From Monocercomonoides exilis (Eukaryota; Preaxostyla; Oxymonadida; Polymastigidae): DNA of 64,000 bases. Both the position numbers and the translations under genes were made by a program. The DNA lies in assembly GCA_001643675.2 (NCBI GenBank), contig LSRY02000057.1:126501-190500 (forward strand). The letters are read 5' to 3'. Shown here piece by piece: positions 11,001-24,507 of the stretch. The notes beneath the pieces are model-generated. The model saw only the letters and a list, made by a program, of their open reading frames with translations. It did not search any database and had not been told where the DNA came from. Positions within the stretch are counted from its first letter, which is position 1, and each line of letters begins with the position of its first letter.

Positions 11001-14000
11001 ACTCCACTCACTGATCAATGCTACATCACTCTGACATCTGCACTCCACCTCAAACTTGGTGGAGCTCCAGCAGGGCCAGCAGGTACAGGAAAGACAGAGA
11101 CATGCAAAGATCTCTCAAAGGCAGTGGCACGGCAGTGTGTTGTGTTCAACTGCTCTGATGGACTGAATGTGGGAACGATGGCACAGATGTTCTCAGGGAT
11201 GTGTCAAGCAGGCGCCTGGTTCTGTTTTGATGAGTTCAACCGAATTGACATTGAAGTGCTGTCTGTGGTTGCTCAGCAGATCAGAGAGATTCAGAGCGCA
11301 CAGCAGGCAGAGTACACCAGCTTCGTCTTTCAGGGATCAGAAATCCCTCTGAACGCCAACTGCGCCATTTTCATCACAATGAACCCTGGTTATGCCGGCA
11401 GAACAGAACTGCCAGACAACTTGAAGTCTCTTTTCAGGCCAGTTGCCATGATGATTCCTGATTATGCGCTGATTGCAGAGATTATGCTGTTCTCAGAGGG
11501 ATTCAAGACAGCAAAGCCACTTTCACAGAAGATGACACAACTGTACCGCTTGTCTTCAGAGCAGCTGTCGCAGCAGAAGCACTACGATTTCGGTATGAGA
11601 GCAGTGAAATCTGTTTTGGTGATGGCTGGGCAGCTTCGGAGAGACAATCCGCAGCTGGCTGAAGACATCGTGCTGATTAGAGCGATGAGAGAGAGCAACC
11701 TGCCCAAATTCCTGGCAGAAGATATTCCTCTTTTTGAGGCAATTGTAGGTGATCTGTTTCCAGATGCCGTCATTCCGAAGAATGACTACGGCGAGCTGAT
11801 GATGATGCTACGGCAGATCTGCAGCGAGCGGAGGCTGCAGAAGTTGGACTACCAGCTGCACAAGACGATTGAGCTATTTGATACACTTGGAGTGAGACAC
11901 GGGGTGATGCTGGTGGGGCCGACGAGAGGAGGGAAGACGGTGGTGAGGGAGATTCTGGCAGATGCAATGACACGGCTGAGGGAGGAGACGAAGAGCACAA
12001 ACACTGCGTTTCAGACAGTGGTGCAGAAGCTGATGAATCCGAAGGCGATTTCAGTGGACGAAATATTCGGTTGCTTCAGCGAGCTCACACAGGAATGGAA
12101 AGAAGGTCTGCTTTCATATTTTGTGTCAGAGGTTGTGAAAGATGACACGCCAACGAAAAAGTGGATTATCTTCGATGGACCAGTCGATACACTCTGGGTA
12201 GAGTCACTGAACACAGTTCTTGATGACTCAAAGACACTTTGCTTACCAAACAGAAAGCGTATCAAGCTCACCCCAACTGTTTCCCTGTTGTTTGAGGTTG
12301 AGAATTTGGATGAGGCATCACCTGCTACAGTCAGTCGGTGTGGGATGGTGTACATTGCAGAAGAGAAGATGCCCTGGATGGCGCTGGTGCAGTCGTGGGC
12401 GGAGTCGCTTCCAGACGAACTGTGGACAGAGTCGTTGAAGAGATACGTGGTCGGCCTGTTTGACCAGCTGCTTGCACCCATTTTGGAGGAATGCACACGC
12501 TTCAAAGAGGACATTGCACAACCAGTGAGTTCAAAAGTGACAAATGTCACACGCATCATGGATGCCATCCTGACAAACAAGAACGGATTCCGCCCAGCTG
12601 TTTATGAGAGAGAAAGAGAAGAGGAGGCGAATGCAGTGAGCACAGCGGATGCAACAGGCAGTCAAAGCAATATGAATGATGGGTCACGCAAAGGCCAGCG
12701 ATCTACCTCCTTTTCTATGTCAGTGCCTGGCAGACGGAGCATCGGAGAGGGCTTTTTGGAGTCTGACTGGGAGACGTGGATACGGAGCGTGTTCTTCTTT
12801 GCTGTCGTATGGGGTGTTGGTGGTGCATTTGTGGAGGAAAGCAGAGTTTTGTTTGACGAAGTTGTTAGGCAGACAATCGATGGCATGCTGCTTCCTTCGA
12901 TTGAGAGCGTCTACGACTGTCTTTTGGACTGCGAGACATTCAGCATTGCCCCTTGGGAGATACCCGAATACCATCATGTTCCAGACGCCCCCTTCTTTTC
13001 AATTCTTGTACCGACAATCGACACTGTGCGCTTCTCATATCTGTGCAAGTTGTTTGTGGATGCGAGGCAACCGGTTCTGGTGACTGGAGAGACGGGTGTG
13101 GGGAAGAGTGCGATAATCACTGGGATGCTGGCTGGGAAGGAGACTGAAAAGGAGAAGGAAGATGGAGATGGAAACGCAGAAGATGATTTTGGAGCTTCAT
13201 TTGCTGCATCCTCAGAACAACAAAAGAATGTCTCAAAACAGCAAAAGCAAAGAAAAGGCAAGAATTCTGTTGGAGGTGTTGGTGGAAGTGACGGAGAAGA
13301 CGAAGAAATTCAGCTAAACCCAGTTTTTATCTCATTCAGCGCACAGACAAGCAGCAATCGCACACAAAACATGATCGAAAACAAGCTTCTCAACAGGCGA
13401 GACCACTTTGCCTCAGCGCCAGGAACGCTCACTGTGCTTGTGATTGAAGACCTGAACATGCCTGTGCGGGACGCATATGGCTCTCAGCCTCCTCTGGAGC
13501 TTCTTCGGCAGCTGCAGAGCACAGGCGGGTGGTACGACAGAACTCTCCTCCAGTTCAGACCCATCAAAGGGATAACGCTGGTTGCGAACTGTGGACCGCC
13601 TGGTGGAGGGAGGAACCCAATGTCTGCACGGCTGACGTCGCTGTTCACACAGCTGCGGGTGCCACAGCCATCAGACAAGTCTCTCATCGCCATCTTCTCG
13701 TCGATGCTGGGTGGTTCAATGGCTGCTATGAAGTTTGCACCTGTCTTCACAGACTTAGTTCCTTCTGTGGTGAGAGCATCAGTCGACTTGTATCGCTACA
13801 CCCTGTCAACTCTTCGGCCAACGCCTTCTAAGTCGCACTATGTGTTCAACACGAGAGATCTGAGCAAAGTGTTCCAGGGGATTATGTCTGTCACCCCCGC
13901 CGAGCTGCCAGATGAAGCAGCGTTTCTGCGCCTGTGGTGCCACGAGTCGATGCGCATCTTTGCAGACCGGCTGATCTCAGATGAGGACAGCAGCATTCTC

Positions 14001-17000
14001 ACACAGAAGATATGCGACTTGGCACGGCAATACTTCCACCAGCACTGGAATCACGAGGAGATGTTTGTGAGGGAGAAACCAGCGATGTGGGTGGACTTCC
14101 TGCAGATGGACAAGGAGACACCTCGCCCGTACGAAGAGGCAGCAGACACGAAGAAGTTGATTTCAATTCTGAGCACGCAGCTGGCAGAGTACAACATGGA
14201 CTGTGTGATGAAGAAGCAGAAGGAGATGCACCTGGTGTTCTTTGAAGACAGCATCCGCCACATCGCCCGCATCACCCGCATCATCCGCCAGTCGCGCGGA
14301 AACGCTCTTCTCGTCGGCGTGGGCGGGTGCGGCAAGCAATCGCTTTCGCGTCTTGCAGCATTCGTGTCAGGTTGCCAGTGCTTTGAGATCACTCTCACAA
14401 AGAACTACGGACAGAACGAGTTCAGAGAAGACCTCAGAAAGCTATTCATCATGACAGGCGCAGAGGGGCAGTCGACGGTGTTCCTGCTGAACGACACGCA
14501 GATTGCACACGAGTCCTTTTTGGAGGACATCAACTGCATCCTCTCAAGTGGAGAGGTGCCTGGCCTGTTTGACGCACAGCAGAAGGAGTTTGCGCTGAAG
14601 CGGCTGCGCAGCTCCTGCGGCAAAGAAATCCCTGTTCCAGAGTCACCCGACTTAGCACTCCAGTTTATGATGCAGCGATCAAGGGACAAGCTGCACATTA
14701 TCCTCTGCATGTCGCCCATTGGAGATGCACTCCGAAGAAGATGCAGAATGTTCCCATCGCTGGTCAACTGCTGCACAATCGACTGGGTCTCCAACTGGCC
14801 CCAATATGCACTCTACTCAGTGGCTGTGCAGGCATTCACTGAGGCAAACATCTCTTTGGTCAAAGCAGACAACAATATGACTCAAAACTCGGCTTCATCA
14901 TCTGCAAGTCAAAGTGCTTCTTCCTCACAGCTATTGCCTTCACAATCCTCATTCTCTTCATCATCTTCATCGGCATCAGCAAATGACCCAATGAAATCAC
15001 ATAACACTGAGCCATCACTCATCGAACGACTAGCCAATTTGTGTGTGTTCATCCATCTTTCAGTGGAAGAAGCAACAGATCGGTTCTTCAAAGAGACGAA
15101 GCGGAAGAGCTATGTCACACCAGCCTTGTTTTTGGAGATGATTCAGCTGTTCTTCACATTCATCACACAAAGTGAAGAGGCGCAGAAGGAGCAGACAGAA
15201 AAGTATGCAGGCGGAGTGCGGATGCTGGAGGAGACGCAGAAGTCGGTGGCGTCGATGCAGGAGGAGCTGAAGCGGATGGAGCCGATGCTGGTGAAGCAGA
15301 AGGAGCAGATCACACAGCTGATGGAGAAGATTGGAACAGACACTGCGCGGACAGAAGAGATCCGTGTGACTGTCTCGCAGGAAGAGGCAATTGTGCGGAA
15401 AGAGCAGGAGAAGGCGCAGGTTCTGAAGGACGAGGCGCAGAGAGAGGTGGACAAAATCATGCCCATCTTCGAAGAGGCCAACAAGGCGCTCGAGTCGCTC
15501 TCGAAGGCTGCAGTGAACGAGGTGCGGACGTTTGCGAATCCTCCAGAGGCTGTGAAGAGGGTGATGTTTGCAGTGTGCACATTGTTTGGAAAGAAGACAG
15601 ACTGGGACTCAGCACGAGCACTTCTGGCACAGCCAAACTTTGTGCAGATGCTACTCAACTACGACATCAGCGAGATTACTGATTCAATTGACAAGAAGGT
15701 GCGGATTGGGTATCTGGATGATCCAGACTTCAGATCAGAGAAAGTGGAAGGAGTGTCAAAAGCAGCAGCGAATATCTGCTCGTGGGTGATTGCAATTGTG
15801 GAGTTTGCGCGGGTGAGCAAAATCATCGAGCCCAAAAAGAAAGCAGCGAATGATGCGCAGGAGAAGCTGAACGATCTGACGAGCAAACTGGAGCAGAAGC
15901 TGAAGCAGCTGTCACAACTGGAGAAGGACCTGAGCGAGCTGCAGGAGCAATTCAATGCGAAGAAGAAGGAGCAATTTCAGACAGAAAGCGAGATCGAGAA
16001 GACACGCCTGCGGTTCCAGAATGCAGAGAAGCTGGTGTCTGGCTTAGGGGACGAAGGGGTGCGGTGGAGGGAGAAGCTGAAGGAACTGAACGAGTCATCA
16101 GCTTCGCTTGTGGGCAGTGCTCTTATTTCAGCAGCGTGTGTCGCATACATCGGCCCTTTCAACTCTGCCTATCGCAACATGCTCATCAGAAAGTGGTGTG
16201 CTGAGAGCAAAACGAAGAACATATCTGCAACTGTTCCAGGCACTTCGAAGGAGTTTGCTGTGGAAGATGCTCTGTCCACTCCCGTTCAGGTGAGAGACTG
16301 GATGATCCAGGGCTTGCCTTCTGACCTGCTCTCCATACAAAATGCAGTGGTTGTCTCGAGAACAAGAAAATGGCCACTGATGATTGATCCGCAGGGGCAG
16401 GCCAACAGATGGATCAGAAACAAAGAGCGAGACCGGAAGCTGCGTGTGCTGAAGCCGAACGACCAGAATCTGATGAGAAGTCTCATTGCTGCCATTCGCT
16501 TTGGACAGCCCGTGCTGCTGGAGGACATTGGAGAAACACTCGATGCACAGCTATCGCCCCTCTTGCAGCAGCAGACGGTGAAACAAGGAGGAAGAACAAT
16601 CATCCGCCTGAATGACCAGGACATCGACTACAACAGCCAGTTCCGCCTGTACATCACCACAAAGATGGCCAATCCACATTTCCTTCCTGACATGTACATC
16701 AAGTCGACCATCATCAACTTCACAGTCACGAAGGAAGGGTTGGACGAGCAGCTGTTGGCAGACGTGGTGAGCAATGAGAAAGCAGAGCTGGAGGAGGCAA
16801 AGGACAAGCTGGTGAGAGACATGGCAGCCGATGCGAAGATGCTGCAGGAGACAGAAGCGAAGATCCTGTCGCTGATGAAGGCAACAAATGTGGAGCAGCT
16901 GCTGGACGACCCCGCCCTCATTGTGTCACTTGACCAGTCGAAGCGCACATCGAACGAGATCACGCAGCGGGTGAAGGATGCAAGTGTGACTGAGCAGAAG

Positions 17001-20000
17001 CTGCTGGCTGCGAGAAATGAGTACCGTCCAGTGGCTGTGAGGGGAACGGTGTTGTTCTTCGCAATGGTTGACTTGGCACAGCTGGATCCGATGTACCAGT
17101 ACTCTCTGCAGTACTTCAAGGCCATCTTCCGCCTCGCCCTGAAGGAGGCAGAGCAGAGCAGCGATGTCGCAGCCAGGCAGAAGGCGCTGAAAGACACGCT
17201 GACTGAATTGATCTACTCGAATGTGTGCAGAGGGCTCTTCGAAAGACACAGGATGATGTTCTCGTTCTACATCACTACGAAGATAAAGAGAAGAGACGGG
17301 ACAATCAGCGAAAGGGAATGGGATGTGTTTGTGAAGGGGATAAATGCACTGCCTCAGCAAAACACGAAGCAAATGAATATGTCTGCTTCTTCAGCATCTT
17401 TTGCGTCGCTTGCATCTTCCTCATCAGCTCCTTCTTTGTCTTCTACAGCTCAATCTTCATCTGATTTGCAAATGATGTCATCTTCATCCTCTTCTTCTTC
17501 TTCTTCTTCAATTCCTCCACTTTCCTCTCCGTTTGACGATGCAGTTGATCCCAAATGCTGGCTGGATCTGATTCAGATGGAAAAGCGGTGGGGCGACGTG
17601 TGGGCAGGCATCACCCAGCAGATGGTACAAAGTCAATCAAATGTCTCTCAATCAGCACAGAAACACTCTCTGTCTCGTGGGCAGTCACAAAGAGAGATCA
17701 AAGACACTCCTTCAGAACACACAAGAAGTGCTGATGGTGTCAGTGCAAATGAAAAAACGGATGCTGAACAAGGAAATGGCTTGTGGGCAAAGTGGGTCTC
17801 TTCTCCTTCTCCTCTCTCTGAACCTCTTCCTTCCCCGTGGAACGAAAAACTCTCTCTTTTCGACAAGCTCCTTCTCATCCGCATTTTGATCCCACACAAA
17901 CTGACAGCGTGCGTAGGCACTTATGTGAAGGAGGAGCTGGGCGAGCTGTTCAGCCGGTCGCCTCCACTCGACTTGGAACAAGCACACAACGATTCTTCAC
18001 CTGAGACGCCGATCATCTTCATCCTCTCCTCTGGCGCTGACCCCACCCAGCACGTCATCCGCTTTGCGCAGTCACGAGGATTCGAATCTCGTCTGCATCT
18101 GCTCTCATTGGGACAAGGCCAGGGACCCATCGCCCTGCGACTGCTTCAGAGTGCGACACAAAAGGGAGAGTGGGTGTTTCTACAGAATTGTCATTTGTCT
18201 GCCTCGTGGATGCCTGAGCTGGAGCGTGTCTGTCTTTCCTATTCTCTCGCTGACTCATCTCCAGTCAATCCAGACTTCCGCCTCTGGTTAAGCGCCATGC
18301 CAACACCGTCATTTCCCATCAGCGTGCTCCAAAATGGAATCAAATTGACAAATGAACCGCCAGCAGGTGTCAGGACGAACATGCTGCGAAGTTTGGCGTC
18401 TGTTTCGAGCGATGTGTTTGAAGGGGGTGTAACAGGAAGCGAGAAGAAGAAGTTTGCATGGAGGAGATTGCTGATTGGGCTGACGTTCTTCCATGCGCTT
18501 GTGCAGGAAAGGAAGAAGTATGGAGCGATTGGATGGAACATCATGTACGAATTCAACGAAAGCGACTACGAGATATCTCTGAACCATCTGAAGATGTACC
18601 TCAACCAGATGCCGAGTGGAATTCCCGACAAGACGCCACGCACACCAAACTCACCTGGCATGGCTGCGATGCTCTCCACTCCAATCGGCAGCAAAATGCG
18701 TTCGATGTTTCCATCAGGTGCCAACACACCATCAGGCACAAATCCCTCGCCATTGTTCTTTGAGTCATCAGGAATGTCTGGAGGATTGCATCATTCGGGT
18801 GCTTCAGACGAGAAAGGCCCAGTTGCTATTCCATGGAAAGCACTAAGGTACATGACAGGAGTCGTGAACTATGGAGGCAGAGTGACTGACGAGTGGGACA
18901 AGAGAACATTGGGCGCTCTTCTGGGTCGTTTCTATGAAGACAACATTGTGGCGATGGGAAAGCCGTACAACCTGTGCCCGTCGAGTGGCATGCAAGGGAC
19001 TGCTGGGCAGAGCAATCCGTATGTCCTCCCGCCAGACATCAAGACGATGGAAGCGCTGACAGCGTTTGTGGAGCAGCTGCCGTGGACTGACGAGCCAGAG
19101 GTGTTTGGGATGCACTCGAATGCAGAGCTCTCGTTCCAGCTGAGCGAAACAGAGAGGCTGATCAAGTCGCTTCTGCTGATGATGCCTAAGAAGTCTGGAG
19201 GAGGCAGAAGCGGAGGCATCCAAAATGAGAAGAAAACAGAGAAAGAAGATGAGAAAAATAAAGATTCGAAAGAAAAAGAAGAGCAAAAGGAGAAAATGCA
19301 AAAGGAAAAAGTAGAGAAAGATAACAAAGAAGGTTCAGATTCTTCTGACAAGCCAACAACAAATGATGACAAAAATGAAACAAGCGCATCTTCTTCTTCT
19401 TCTTCTTCTTCTTCTGATTCGGCCTCTTCTTCCTCCAAAACTGATTCAAACAACACATCCTCTGATCCAGAAGCAGAAACCTCAAAAGCCGATACATCTA
19501 TTCATACACCCTCACCCGACGACGAAGTGCTTCAACTTGTGGACTCTATCATTTCTCGCCTTCCTCCGCTGCTTCTGCGGAGTGAGGCATGTGAGGGTGT
19601 CCTCCCTCCTCAGCCGTCTCTTCTGTCTTCCTCCTCTTCGGCTGAGCTGCTTGGCTCTTCTTTTTCCTCTCCTTCTTCTCTTTCTGCCTCGTCTGCAGCA
19701 CTTCCAGCGCCTTCCTCCTTCTCCATCGTGCTCTCCCACGAAATCGACCGCTTCAACCAGCTCCTCACTCTCATCGCCTCTTCTCTCTCTGACTTGAAGA
19801 AGGCAATCGCCGGCCTTGTTGTCATGTCCACCCAGCTCGAAACTGTCCTCGACTCACTTCTGATGCGCCAGGTGCCTTCGCTCTGGGCAGCTTCTGCTTA
19901 TCCATCTCTCCGCTCTCTCGCCTCGTGGATCGACGACCTCATCACACGTGTCGCTTTCTTTAGGCGCTGGCTGTGTGGGGGGAAGCCAAAAGTGTTCTGG

Positions 20001-21068
20001 CTGCCAGGCTTCTTCTTCCAACAGGGCTTTTTGACAGCGGCGCTGCAGACACACGCGAGGAAACACCACGTGGCGATTGACTCGCTCACGTTCAGCCACA
20101 AAATGATGGGGGCGTATGAAGAGGCAGAGCTGAATGAGATGCTTGAGAGAGAGAAGGAGAAGAGAAAGAACGAGAGGGACTCAAAGATGAGGGCGGTGTC
20201 AGCAGCTTCAGCAGCAGCCAGAGATGGGCCTGATACGCAGAGGTCAGTCTCAACAGTGCATTCACAAAAGGGAAGCGACAAGAGAGAAAACGGAACACAA
20301 TCACAAAATCATCATTTTGCAACTACACCTTCTTCCATTTCTTCTTCTTCTTCTTCTCTTTCTTCTGTTTCTTCTGCGAGGCGTTTAGAAGGAGGGTTCC
20401 AAAGTGATGTCAGTTTTGTTGGGAGCACAGCGAATCTGAATGGAGAGAGCGAAGGAAGAGCATCCACAAGGGAGATAAGAGGAGTCAACGGAAAAGACAC
20501 GAAATTAGCAGGAAGAGAAGAAGAACTGAGAGATGGCACAGAAAGAGGAGGGAATGGGAGTGAGTATTATGAAGAAGGAGAGCAAAATGCAGAGGAAGAA
20601 GAGGAAGAGGCAGACGGGGTGTATATTTCAGGGCTGTTTATTGAAGGCGCCAAATGGGATGAGAAAGGGCAGAGGTTGTGTGAGGGCAAAAGAGGAGAAA
20701 TGTCTTCGAGATTCCCTATCATCCACTTCCTCCCTCAGCAGATGAACTCAGCTGCACCAGCCAACCAGCCAGCAATAACAGTTGCTTCATCATCATCTTC
20801 TTCCTCTTCCTCTTCCTCCTCCTCCTCCTCCTCTTCTTCTTCTTCTTCTTCTTTGATGCCAAATCCATCATCTTCCGTTCAATCTGCCAATTCATCAACA
20901 ACCTTTATTGCTCCCGTTTATATTACTCCTCTGCGCTATGGCGTGCTCTCTACAACTGGCCATTCAACCAACTTTATCACGACTGTCTCGCTGCCTTCAG
21001 CAGAAAAGGAGACCCATTGGATTCTGCGCGGTGTTGCTCTTTTGTGCGAGCAAAAAGAAATGGAATGA
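5003..21068 (+). CDS. Axonemal dynein heavy chain, single-headed inner-arm type
   Basis: This is a minus-end microtubule motor of the flagellar axoneme. Exon 1 is 5003-5197. A phase-0 intron 5198-5354 (GTTTGC...ACACAG) joins it to one 15.7-kb exon, giving ~5302 residues against the usual 3900-4600. The surplus is Ser-, Gly- and Glu-rich inserts. The order is: disordered N-terminus, DHC_N2 linker (GKNPLNV near 1630), AAA1 P-loop GPAGTGKT (~1972) with Walker B WFCFDEFNRI, AAA2 GPTRGGKT (~2253), AAA3 GETGVGKS (~2643), AAA4 GVGGCGKQS (~3053), coiled-coil stalk with microtubule-binding tip (~3220-3540), AAA5/AAA6, and the C-terminal cap (GVLSTTGHSTNF). The GVGG-type AAA4 loop and the linker suit the DNAH1/3/7/12 inner-arm group; the exact paralogue is inference. 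AAA2 has Arg-Gly where most dyneins have Gly-Ser, but the Walker Lys is kept. Starting instead at the Met near 5271 would lose exon 1. Confidence 0.9.
20783..20853 (+). repeat. TCN microsatellite coding poly-Ser inside the dynein C-terminal domain
   Basis: A run of TCA, TCT and TCC codons encodes more than 20 consecutive Ser shortly before the final conserved dynein block. Similar runs lie at 6385-6450, 7028-7110, 17480-17510 and 19388-19430. Mixed synonymous codons mean the tract is not a pure DNA slippage repeat. They create the antisense open frames rich in Glu, Lys and Arg. Confidence 0.8.
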
Positions 21069-21508
21069 TTTGATGAACCTTTTTTTGAAGTTATATTGCA
21101 TTTTTTTTTTCCTTGTATTATTGCGATCTGTTTTGTTTTGTTTTGTTATTTCCCATTTATTTGAAATTGTAATATTTATAAATAACATGATATTTTCGTT
21201 CTACTCATTTCATTCTTCTTTCACTTGAAATCAACTATCTCATCATTTCATGGCCAACACATTTCCCAATTTACGTTTTATCCTTTTTATTTCCTTATGT
21301 TTTTCCTGTTTCTTGAAATGAACAGGTAGGTTTTCGTGTTGTTATTTTATAAGACATTTTATGTTAAACAATTGTTGCCAGAAAGAAAATAGATCTTTTT
21401 TTCGAAAGAAAATATTTTGATCAACTTACCATAAGCTTTTGCTTTGAGAAAAAATTTCTTTTTATCTGGGTTAATCTTGCATATAATCATATAATACTTT
21501 TGTAACAT
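21069..21508. other. Intergenic between dynein and DUF2009 gene
   Basis: This is AT-rich sequence between the dynein stop codon (TGA) and the first ATG of the next plus-strand gene. It holds T-rich runs and no supported gene. It should contain the dynein 3' end and the promoter of the downstream gene. Confidence 0.4.
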
Positions 21509-24507
21509 ATGGAAAAAATAGATTCTTCTAAAGCATATATGCAAGATTTAATGAGTGCACAAGACTCAGATGATAAACGGTTTTTTATTATTTATTAATA
21601 TTTTCTTTGTTGAAATGGAAATGCGTAATAAATTTTGTTGATTTTCGGATGTTCCTTAAATTGATTTAAAGAAATGTCACAGTGGTGCACGTTCCTACTG
21701 ATGGAGGATCAGGTTTTTTGTTCTTCTTTAATATCAATTGAAAATTGTTATTCTAAAATTTTTTTTGACATTTTATAGAAACTGTGATCAAACTGCAGTT
21801 ATGTTCTGATTGTGAAGATCATCCATCATTCATTTTTTGTGAATCTTGCGGAGGTTTTCATTGATATTTCTTATTACTTCGAATTCAAATTTTTTTGCAT
21901 ATGAAAAATAAAAACGTAGATGCTTATTGCCAAGAATGTTTCCAAGCATACCACAAGCGAGGAAATAGGAAAAATCATAAGACACATCCAATTAAACAAA
22001 ATCTTCCGCCAGCACTTCAAAGAAAGTCTGAGCTGGAAGCAGATGGAGTTAATCCAGATTTACCAAATATTATGAAAAATACGTTTTCTGCTGTAACAGC
22101 ATCCATTGAGCAAAATGCCATATCATCTAAAGATATGGAACTCTCTCTTGGCATGTCCGTTCGTAAATCATGGAGAGAGCGTTGTTTGTACATTCCACTT
22201 CGACTAACACCAAATGAACAACGTGAGATGGCTTTAGTTGAATGTGCCCTGAATGTATCAGAATATACAGAGAAGATAGATATTCTTAGTGGATGGGGCA
22301 CTCAAGGAAGGAGAATGATAAAGTATCTTTCAGAATTGTTATCAATAGTAGCTGGATTGGCAGTCTCAAGAGATTATAGACAAGGAGAAATGCTCGTAAA
22401 GGGGAAAAGCTTTAAACATAATGCTGGGTTTTTCCAGCATATGTTTGAGGGTTTGTTAAATCTTAATGATTTATTTAGTTTTTTCACAAAGATTATTTTG
22501 ATGGTTAAATTCAAACGTTGTTATGAAATTTATTTCTTGACAGTTGCGAGGCGGTATAAAATAACAAACCCTGACAAAATGCGAGACGGGTATGGGAAGC
22601 TGATATATGCGCTGATGGATTCGCAGTGGAGCGATGTTTCAGCAGCGTTGGGGCTGAGCTGTGTGAAGCCGATTCAAACAGTTCGTTCGCTGATTGTAGA
22701 AAGAGACAGCGTTGCTGCTCTGAGTGACAGGAGCCACATGCTGGCGAAGATGAGGAAGAGGAAAGAAGGAAGGAGGAGATTGGGTTTTGGAGATGAAGAT
22801 GAAAGCGGAGAGAGCGATGAAAGTGAAAGTGATGGAAAGGGAGGGAAAGAAGAAGGTGCTGCAGAGTCGCGGACAATCCATTTTCTGGATGAGATACTCG
22901 ACGATCCGCTGCTTGACATAGCGACAAGGGAGATATTTGCAGACGGGAAAGAAAGGGCAGCTGTTCAGAAGGAGATTGCAGAGAAGGAGAATGCTGTTCG
23001 TTTGCTGTGTGAGAAGTACACGCGAACAGCAGAGGATGTGGAGATTTTGATGAAGCAGGTGAGAAAGAAGCCGAAGGAGCGGAAGCACAAAAAGGTGAAT
23101 AAGAAAGAGAATGAAGGTGGAATGGAAAAGGAGGAGGTGACTGTAATTGAAACGGGGAGAGTGAGGACAATTATAGAAAAAGCGGATGATGATGGGGTAA
23201 AGAGGAAAAGCAACAAAATGGATATTGAAGGAGAAGAAGATGATGATTCGGTTGAATCTGCAGATGGAAGCAGAAGTGAAAGTGAAAGTGACTCTGAGAA
23301 AAATTCAGAAGAAGATTCAGAATTCGATTCAGAAGACGAGATGAAGAGCAAAGCGAAGCAGAATCCTCTTCTTGTGATGAAGCCAGTGACAGCTGACGAT
23401 GTGCTGCTGATCATCCACTCGCTGTCAGACAACCAGTCGTTTCTCCGCTACAGCGCAATGCAGTGCCAGAAGATGCTGGACTATCTCTTTTATTACTTCT
23501 CCCCTGACAGAAAACACGAAAGCCCTGCTGAAAGAAAGCAGAAGTTGGCTGAAGAAAAGAAGAATGCAAAGAAAAAGGAGAGTGAAAACAGTTTGTTAAA
23601 AGAAAAGGAAATGAAACGAAAAAGCGGATCTGATTCAAGCAGTGAAGAATCCAGTGAAGACAAAGACAAAGAAAGTGATGATGATGATGAAGAAGAAGAA
23701 GAAGACGAGCAAGAACAAGAAGAAATGTCTTCGTTCAGTTTTCTTTCTCGCTGGAACCCCTTCAGCATGACGTCGAGGATGGGGTCTTTTCTTGGCTCTA
23801 AGCTTTCGTCGAGTGGGCCACCAGCGAACAAATGGAGTGCGAAGAACAACTTGGCCATCTCCGCAGGGCAGGGCGGGGCGCGGCTGTCGCACAACCACTT
23901 CACCCAGTTCTGCTACGTGAAGCAGACGCTGATGCTGTGGCGGGAGATTGTGCAGGACTTCTTCAAGCTGTGGTGCCTGGCAGAGGAGGATCTGCTCGAA
24001 GAAGGAAACAGATACCACCTAAGAGACACTGGGCAGGGGATGAACCGGCTGCAGAGCTGCCCTCGCATCTCGCGAGCGATGGACGGGATTCTGGGGAGAG
24101 TGCAGAGGGGGCTGAAGGAAGGATGGGTTGGCTCGTCGGCGGTGCATTTGTGTGACTCGAATGTGCCGAATGCGTTCATGTTCATCGACAAGTATACGCA
24201 GGTCTCCAGAATCCTCACGCCCATCGTGTCTGTGCTGGACAAGCTGCCTGCGATCTGCAAAGTGCCCTCCATTCGGAAGTATGTGGAGAAGGAGTTTGGC
24301 TCCATGGAGCTGTGCAGGCTGGAGATTATGCAGGACTTTTTCAGGTTCGGGTTTGACGGGTCGGGCTCAGACAACTTCTTCTCGTCTGGAAGTTGCATCG
24401 ACGGGCGGCTGACGTCTGCGTGGAACTGGTGCTCGAAAATAGAGAAAAAGAGGTTTTTCCCTGTCTTTCTGCTTTGCGGGTTTGTCGGGTTTGACGGGCA
24501 GTTTTGA
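21509..24507 (+). CDS. B-box zinc finger plus DUF2009 protein, five exons
   Basis: Splicing 21509-21579, 21672-21712, 21779-21853, 21920-22450 and 22544-24507 gives an ~893-residue protein whose phases agree at every junction. Exons 3 and 4 rebuild a B-box-like zinc site (CSDCED, FCESCG, AYCQECFQAYHKRG, NHKTH). A conserved DUF2009 domain follows: LRLTPNEQREMALVECALNV, YTEKIDILSGWGTQ, then after the 93-nt in-frame intron 22451-22543 VARRYKITNPDKMR and YGKLIYALMDSQ. The domain resumes after acidic low-complexity inserts with RLSHNHFTQFCYV, LRDTGQGMNRLQSCPR, FIDKYTQVSRIL and CIDGRLTSAWNW, and ends GFVGFDGQF. DUF2009 proteins occur in plants, ciliates and other protists and have no established biochemical role that I know of. 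Without removing the 93-nt intron, the DUF2009 core would carry a hydrophobic insertion absent from relatives. Introns start GTTTTT, GTTTTC or GTTTGT. Confidence 0.85.
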
